Assembly (NCBI GenBank): GCA_963749535.1
Contig: CAVVNF010000023.1
Coordinates: forward strand, 1-36,856
Direction of reading: 5' to 3'
From: Chersky-299 sp963749535
GTDB lineage: Bacteria; Actinomycetota; Thermoleophilia; RBG-16-64-13
DNA: 36,856 nt
Shown: piece after piece, positions 32,054 through 36,856 of the stretch
Position numbering within the stretch: the first letter of the stretch is position 1
Layout: the number at the start of each line of letters is the position of its first letter
The notes under the pieces: generated by a model
Databases searched by the model: none
What the model was told of the DNA's origin: nothing
What the model saw: the letters and a program-made list of their open reading frames with translations, nothing else
Program-made: the position numbers and the translations under genes

Positions 32054-33865
32054 GTGGTGAGCAAGAACGAGACCGAGAAAGGTCTTCTCGAGGGTGCCGA
32101 ACTCTCGACCTTCTGCCCCCACTGCCACCAGGGGCTGAACGTCTTCGACCCCGCGAGCGGACAGATCTGGGTGCGGCTGACTGTCTCCGCCGAGGCCAAG
32201 AAGGGTGAGCTCTTGCTCAGCCCGAAGTTCGACCTCTTCGAGCGGCAGCTCAACATCGAGCTGGGCGAGGATCGGGTGGTGGACGACGTGTCCTGTCCCC
32301 ACTGCGGCCGGTCGCTGGTCGAGCAGCGCACCTGTGAGGAGTGCGGGGCGCCGGCGGCGCGGCTGGTGATCTACGCGCAATCCAAGCTGGTCGACTTCTC
32401 CGTCTGCACAAAGATGGGCTGTCACTGGCACGGCATGTCCCGCGCCGACCAGGCCAAGATCAAGCCCAAGGTGCTGCGGCAGAAGAAGCCCGAGCAGGAC
32501 GCCATGCTGCGGGTGCGCAACTTCAACGAGGTCTCCTACGGTCTGGACCGCGAGCTGGCCGTCATCGAGGCGGGCCGTTGTCTCGACTGCAAGAAGCCGG
32601 TGTGCGTGGTCGGTTGTCCGGTCGAAGTCGATATCCCCGGCTTCGTGCGCCTCATCAAGGCCGGGGAGTTCGTGGAGGCGGCGCGCCTCATCAAGCAGAA
32701 GAACGCCCTGCCGGCGGTCTGCGGGCGCGTGTGCCCGCAGGACGACCAGTGCGAGAAGCTATGCATCCTCGGCAAGAAAGAAGAGCCGGTGGCCATCGGC
32801 AACCTGGAGCGCTTCGCCGCCGACTTCGAACGGGAGACCGATGCGGTCTCCATCCCCCGCAAGGCGCCGGCGACGGGCAGACGCATCGCCGTGGTCGGCA
32901 GCGGTCCGGCCGGCCTCACGGTAGCCGCCGACCTGGTCGCCAAGGGCCACTCGGTGACCATCTTCGAGTCTCTGCACAAGGCCGGCGGCGTACTCGTCTA
33001 CGGCATCCCGGAGTTCCGTCTGCCCAAAGCCATCGTGGAGGCGGAGATCGACTACCTGCGCCGCTTGGGGGTCAAGATCGAGCTCAACTCCATCGTGGGC
33101 CGGCTCTACACCATCGAGGAACTGTTCGCGTCCGGCTACGACGCGGTCTTCGTGGGCACTGGGGCCGGGCTGCCGGTGTTCATGAGGCTGCCCGGCGAGA
33201 ACCTCTGCAACATCCTCTCGGCCAACGAGTACCTCACCCGGGTCAACCTCATGAAGGCCTACGCGTTTCCGGAGTACGACACGCCGGCGCCGAGGGGTCG
33301 TCAAGTGGCCGTCCTGGGAGCCGGCAACGTCGCCATGGACTGCGCTCGCACGGCCGTGCGCATGGGCAGCCGCGAGGTCTCGATCGTCTACCGCCGCACC
33401 CGCGACGAGATGCCGGCCCGCACCGAGGAGGTCGAGCACGCCCGGCAAGAGAACGTGAAGTTCCGCTTCCTCACCAACCCCGTACGCTTCATCGGCGACG
33501 ACCAACACTGGGTGAGGCAGATGGAGTGCGTGCAGATGCAGTTGGGCGAGCCCGACGCCTCCGGTCGGCCGAGGCCCATCCCCAAGGCGGGGTCCAACTT
33601 CCTCATGGACGTGGATATGGTCATCGTGGCGGTGGGGGCCGGCCCCAACCCGGTCCTTTTCTCCGGCTCACCGGACCTCGAACGCACCGATCGGGGCTAC
33701 ATCAAGTCACATTCAGCGTCCGGGCGCACGAGTATGCCTTGCGTGTGGGCCGGGGGGGACATCGTCAGCGGATCGGCGACGGTGATCCTGGCCATGGGCG
33801 CTGCGCGTCAGGCGGCCAACGACATGCACGAGTACCTGGAGAGGGGTTCGACGGAGTGGGCGTAG
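32054..33865 (+). CDS. nfnB: NfnB/GltA-like FAD- and [4Fe-4S]-containing subunit with extra N-terminal zinc ribbons
   Basis: 603 aa; usual members have about 465. Residues 1-140 are an extension with CxxC knuckles (FCPHCHQGL, CPHCGRSL, CEECGAPA) and CTKMGCHWHG, likely one or two zinc sites. The standard part follows: cysteines for two [4Fe-4S] clusters (CLDCKKPVCVVGCPVEVDIP, CGRVCPQDDQCEKLC), FAD Rossmann motif VVGSGPAGLTVAADL, NADPH motif VLGAGNVAMDCARTA, RRTRDEMPAR, and a final GGDIVSGSATVILAMG. Start GTG 32054, or GTG 32057 with better SD spacing. The alternative name is glutamate synthase small subunit, but no large subunit is nearby and the NfnA partner favours Nfn. Intact. Confidence 0.92.
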   Translation: MVSKNETEKGLLEGAELSTFCPHCHQGLNVFDPASGQIWVRLTVSAEAKKGELLLSPKFDLFERQLNIELGEDRVVDDVSCPHCGRSLVEQRTCEECGAPAARLVIYAQSKLVDFSVCTKMGCHWHGMSRADQAKIKPKVLRQKKPEQDAMLRVRNFNEVSYGLDRELAVIEAGRCLDCKKPVCVVGCPVEVDIPGFVRLIKAGEFVEAARLIKQKNALPAVCGRVCPQDDQCEKLCILGKKEEPVAIGNLERFAADFERETDAVSIPRKAPATGRRIAVVGSGPAGLTVAADLVAKGHSVTIFESLHKAGGVLVYGIPEFRLPKAIVEAEIDYLRRLGVKIELNSIVGRLYTIEELFASGYDAVFVGTGAGLPVFMRLPGENLCNILSANEYLTRVNLMKAYAFPEYDTPAPRGRQVAVLGAGNVAMDCARTAVRMGSREVSIVYRRTRDEMPARTEEVEHARQENVKFRFLTNPVRFIGDDQHWVRQMECVQMQLGEPDASGRPRPIPKAGSNFLMDVDMVIVAVGAGPNPVLFSGSPDLERTDRGYIKSHSASGRTSMPCVWAGGDIVSGSATVILAMGAARQAANDMHEYLERGSTEWA

Positions 33866-33938
33866 GCCCCTACACGCTTGGCGGACGTCGATAAGCTCGT
33901 TCTCTGCTGGCCGCGGTAGTGGTGCTGTCGACTGGGCC

Positions 33939-33956
33939 GGCGCGGTGAGCCGCGCC
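33939..33956 (+). terminator. GC hairpin after nfnB
   Basis: GGCGCGG-TGAG-CCGCGCC, 7-bp stem with a 4-base loop, 74 bases past the nfnB stop. There is no T run, so termination is uncertain. The rest of the gap to 34240 has no supported gene; a minus-strand frame ending at 34024 looks coding-like only over its last 35 codons. Confidence 0.35.
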
Positions 33957-34240
33957 GAGGCCGGACTCCGAGGCTGAACGCCCTAACAACCGCCAGGTGG
34001 CGGAGTCGCCCAAGGGGACAGAGTCATTGCAGCAGAGGCTCGACCACTTCTCCAACCGTTGGAAGTTGTTGATCCGCGAACACCTTGATCCCAAAGTCCG
34101 AAAAATACGCCCGCAGCCTGGCTCCCGTGCCGCCCAACCACGATTTCTGGTGTTCCGAGCGAGACCGTCTTGACATCCCTCGAATCCGCGAGTATCTGGA
34201 GAAGCTAAGCCGCGCCATTTGTAGTCTGAGGGGTGGGGAG

Positions 34241-34699
34241 ATGGTCGAGATCGACGAACTGAGACGCAGCAAGGTACTGCGCGACTTGAACGACAGAGAG
34301 TTGGCCGAAGTGGCCAAGCTGGGCACGCTCTGGAAACGGCCTGCCGGGGTACGGGTAATTACCGAGGGCAGCGAGGCGGCCGGCGTGTACCTGCTGCAGG
34401 AGGGCAGGGTCGAAGTCAGGATGACCAGTCGGGATGGCCACGAAGTCGCGATCGACGAACTCGGACCCGGCGACTTGTTCGGCTGGTCGTCAGTGCTGGG
34501 GCGTCCGACGTTTCATGGGGCGATCTGGACACTTGAGGACTGCACGCTCATCGTTATGGACGGCAAGAAGCTAAGGGCGCTGTTCGAAGCGAACAATCAC
34601 ATCGGCTACCGTGTGTTCAGGGAGATTGCCGACGTTGTCGCACGACGCCTAGAGACACTCCGGTCTCGACTGGCCGATCACCCCTTTTCTGAGGAGTGA
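34241..34699 (+). CDS. Single-domain cNMP-binding-fold protein
   Basis: 152 aa from the ATG at 34241, preferred over an ATG at 34085 because GAGGGG lies 7 bases upstream and the domain starts there. It reads EIDELRRSKVLRDLNDRELA, GVYLLQEGRVEVRM, VAIDELGPGDLFGWSSVLG and VFREIADVVARRLETL, one unit of the fold seen three times in the gene at 29428. Again GW replaces the canonical GE, and the cassette Arg is absent (FHGAIWTL). No HTH domain follows, so it is not a Crp-type regulator. Same strand as nfnAB, 375 bases downstream. Confidence 0.85.
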   Translation: MVEIDELRRSKVLRDLNDRELAEVAKLGTLWKRPAGVRVITEGSEAAGVYLLQEGRVEVRMTSRDGHEVAIDELGPGDLFGWSSVLGRPTFHGAIWTLEDCTLIVMDGKKLRALFEANNHIGYRVFREIADVVARRLETLRSRLADHPFSEE

Positions 34700-34755
34700 C
34701 TCTCGAAGGCCCATAGGCCCGAGTAGGGCGGTAGCCGGTCGTGAGCACCGCCGGG

Positions 34756-35092
34756 CTATGCCCATGCCGGTTCCCGTGCGTCCCCCGGCTGCCAGTGCTC
34801 CACTTCGAACAGGGCTTCGAAGTCTTTATCTAGCTCATCCTTGCCCCAGTCGTCCTTGAGTCCGGCCCTCTCAAAAAGCTCACCGTCCTCCACCTCTATC
34901 AGGTGTCGAATGAAGGTCGTCTTACCGACCCCGACATCGCCCAACAGAATGATCGGACGCCTCTGCCGATGCTCGCTGCTAAGATGTCTGGGGCAATCTG
35001 GTCCGACACCCGGCCTTTGTGCCTGGCAGGCTCAGCGCTCATCTCCCCGTCCTGCTCAAACAGGGCACCAAGTTTTAGCCAGCCGCGAGTAG
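34756..35092 (-). pseudogene. Fragment of a P-loop NTPase (STAND/KAP-like)
   Basis: Two frames join to about 110 residues. The upstream one contains LKLGALFEQDGEMSAEPARH and RVSDQIAPDIL; the downstream frame gives SSEHRQRRPIILLGDVGVGK, with the Walker A GDVGVGKTTFIRHL, then a short acidic tail and a stop at 34756. Typical proteins of this kind have several hundred more residues (Walker B, sensor and effector parts), all absent. STAND/KAP-type NTPases are common in phage defence, so this may be the stub of such a gene. Assignment rests on the P-loop context only. Confidence 0.45.
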
Positions 35093-35316
35093 AGTGACAG
35101 CAGGATAGTCACCTGCCAGTAGTCGCCTTCCTGTTCCGAATTCATGGACTACGGCGACAATGCCAGCGCCCATTTTACTTCGGTGTTTTCTCTGCATCAG
35201 CTCTTCCCAAGAGGCCCTGGGAAGACGCTCTTACGTATTTCGGGACGTCCGTCATTGCCTAGCTCGCACGGCCTAAACAAGTTGGCCGAAGGGGTTCACC
35301 GGAAAGGCGGCGAGGA

Positions 35317-35364
35317 GCATCACCATGGCATCCTGGTGATGCCCGGCTAAGGGCCGCGGCCCTT
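35317..35364. repeat. Two adjacent palindromes
   Basis: GCATCACCA (35317-35325) pairs with TGGTGATGC (35334-35342) around an 8-base loop. Six bases on, AAGGGCCGCGGCCCTT (35349-35364) is a perfect 16-bp palindrome. They lie in a stretch, 35093-35744, where I can support no gene. Two weak T-poor hairpins in series could be a transcription stop or a protein site. Confidence 0.6.
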
Positions 35365-35744
35365 GAGAAAACCTGGGCGGTCGAGACTCCGGCAGACCCC
35401 TGAGGCAGGACCGACTTGCGCCCGAGTGGCTTCTGAAAAGGCGACGAGACTGGTCGACACTTCAAGGAAGCCTCGCTCGCTCCACATGCCTACCGCCAGA
35501 ACCCGGTGCCCTTCTGGGCAGCCACGCCCCTTCCCGTCCCCCTTGCACCCCGGCGACCAGTTGCTAGCCCCCTTCTGCCTCCACTAGCAAGCATGAAGGG
35601 CACTAGGCGGCAGTCACGCGTCAAGCGCAGCGGCAATAAGGTCGATCTTTACCGGGCAAGGTATGGCGGTGGCCGGGCGCTGGACCTGGACCGGGGGCTG
35701 GCACGTGCCCCTGCACCCCGGTCCAGACTCTTGTTGAGAGCGTT

Positions 35745-35861
35745 CTACCGTCCTACTTGTTCGAAGTCGGTCAGGTACCGCTTGCCGTGCCGCACGTTCC
35801 GCCAGGTGTCGCGCTTAGCAGGTCCCTGCTCATCTCCCACCAAATCCACCACCGTGTCCAC
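35745..35861 (-). CDS. Possible short ORF after the G1 peptidase
   Basis: GTG at 35861 reads VDTVVDLVGDEQGPAKRDTW, RNVRHGKRYLTDFEQVGR and stops at 35745. The composition is natural and it overlaps the doubtful end of the peptidase frame. It could be the tail of a lost gene. Confidence 0.22.
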   Translation of the reverse strand: MDTVVDLVGDEQGPAKRDTWRNVRHGKRYLTDFEQVGR

Positions 35862-36673
35862 CTGAGCGTCCAGCTACGCCACTACTTTGCCAGGTCACGT
35901 TGAAGCTGGAGCCTGAGCTGCCAAGAGCGGAGGGCGAGGCCTTGGGCGCCCCGTTGGACGAAACCATGGTGATGGGATCGTCTTGCCAGGTAGAGCTAGC
36001 GGTATAGATCGAGCCGGTCACACCCTTGATGGTGGCCGAAGCATTGTTCATGTTTACGGTGCCGAAGTCGGCCAAAGGCAGGATGCGAGAGCCGGAGGAG
36101 GGAGCCTCAACGATCCATTCCGCCGACTCGCGAAGGGCACTCGGCGCACTTTGGGTGGTCGTGAAGGTAAAGGCTGTGGCCACTAGTGGTGTCGGCGATG
36201 GTAAGCAGGAAAAAGTTGCTGCTCAGGTAGCTCACCTCGGCCGAGATGGCATCGCCCGGATAGACTCTGCCGATGGAGACCATACCGGTGGGGTACATCT
36301 CATACCAGGCGTAGTAGGAGCCGCTTCTGCCGGTCCAGTCCTGCTCAGTGCCGATCTGCTCGACGGTAGAGTCGGAATAGCCGTCGATGCCTACCCAGAC
36401 CGAGGAGTAGGCAGCGCTGCTCGTGCCGGTCACGGTGGGCACCGACCACGTACTCTTAACGTCGGTCACCGCGTTGCTTTGAGGGCTGGTAAGGCTAGTC
36501 TCCACGGCATAGCCCGACCAGTTAAGGGCGCTGCTCTCTTTGAGCCCGGGGGCTCGGCGTGCCTGCGTGAGGCTAGCTGCGGGTGCGTGCGAGTTAACGG
36601 TAAGGACAGTCACCAGACACAGAGCCACTACGGCTACGAAGCTAGCAAGGACAATCAGTCTCTTCTTGGGCAT
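35830..36673 (-). CDS. Secreted G1-family glutamic peptidase, one frameshift
   Basis: About 280 aa repaired. ATG 36673 follows GGGGAGGAATGCT. A signal peptide (LIVLASFVAVVALCLVTVL) precedes the peptidase: NWSGYAVETS, STWSVPTV, SSVWVGIDGYSDSTVEQIGT with the likely catalytic Gln, YYAWYEMYPTGM and FFLLTIADTT. Near 36175 the frame slips, and FTFTTTQSAPSALRESAEWI with VEAPSSGSRILPLADFG, carrying the likely catalytic Glu in AEWIVE, continues in the other frame. These are the Gln/Glu dyad regions of scytalidoglutamic (eqolisin) peptidases, acid proteases best known from fungi but also found in bacteria. The Gly-rich last 20 residues may be past the true end. Confidence 0.86.
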
Positions 36674-36717
36674 AGCATTCCTCCCCTTCAGCTTCAGGGT
36701 GCCTACATCATGGTGTT

Positions 36718-36746
36718 AGCGTACTCCCAGTGTCTCTTTCTCACAA
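36718..36746 (-). promoter_or_regulatory. Candidate promoter of the G1 peptidase gene
   Basis: On the minus strand TTGTGA (36741-36746) and TACGCT (36718-36723) are spaced by 17 bases, 45 bases before the ATG. The remaining 110 bases to the window end show no gene. Confidence 0.4.
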
Positions 36747-36856
36747 ACCCCGGGTGACGCCCTACGTCTCCTGGACTCACGAGCCGCTTGTTTCCGGGCC
36801 ACGTAGGTCCTAAACATGGCCGAAATTCAAGAGCCAGCAGGGCTTTGGGGCACTAC

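Noticed and set aside
31484..33508. Long minus-strand ORFs opposite nfnA and nfnB (315 and 249 codons)
   Set aside because: His/Asp/Leu-rich mirror sequence typical of antisense to high-GC genes.
32341..33894. 517-codon plus-strand ORF in another frame of nfnB
   Set aside because: Arg/Gly-rich out-of-frame translation of nfnB.
1..36856. CRISPR array
   Set aside because: No regularly spaced short repeats with unique spacers were seen on either strand.

Overview
The window is high-GC bacterial DNA that reads as Actinomycetota. The best evidence is the left end, a minus-strand cell-division and signalling cluster with the order Ser/Thr kinase, fhaA (DUF3662+FHA), fhaB (membrane anchor+FHA), pstP (PP2C) and rodA/ftsW. 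An NfnAB-type transhydrogenase pair and an SLH-anchored wall hydrolase point to an anaerobic, deeply branching actinobacterium rather than a streptomycete or mycobacterium. That placement is inference.

Layout. (1) 1-5621, minus: envelope growth and phospho-signalling operon, probably read from one promoter just upstream of the kinase. (2) 5932-14292, mostly plus: tRNA-Leu(CAG), a membrane-anchored protein, a DUF4446 protein, pheA, serS, pncA-pncB (NAD salvage), a hotdog thioesterase on the other strand, a zinc-ribbon/CD225 membrane protein and tRNA-Ser(TGA). (3) 14390 to about 24400: the remains of an integrated element beside tRNA-Ser. It holds a broken tyrosine integrase, a CGNR-finger protein, two excisionase-like HTH genes behind a promoter with an inverted repeat, a decayed replication-type ATPase, and a string of very short phage-like genes (Cys-rich, HTH, YkgJ-type and duplicated zinc-binding proteins). 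(4) 24523-28298: an SLH/glucosaminidase gene between two copies of a dispersed repeat, then two unrecognised proteins with HEPN-like R-x-H motifs. (5) 29428-34699: a three-domain cyclic-nucleotide-binding-fold protein with a PH-like tail, nfnA, nfnB with an unusual zinc-ribbon extension, and a second single-domain cNMP-fold protein, all on the plus strand. (6) 34756-36856: a P-loop NTPase fragment, a gene-poor stretch with two palindromes, and a secreted G1-family glutamic peptidase.

Single-base frame breaks run through the whole window, including in serS, pncB and the kinase, which should be intact. Many sit in short runs of one base. I therefore think a good share are errors in the sequence, and I describe such genes across the break. 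The mobile-element remnants also carry damage that indels cannot explain: a nonsense codon in the integrase and a ruined Walker A motif in the ATPase. Those look truly decayed.
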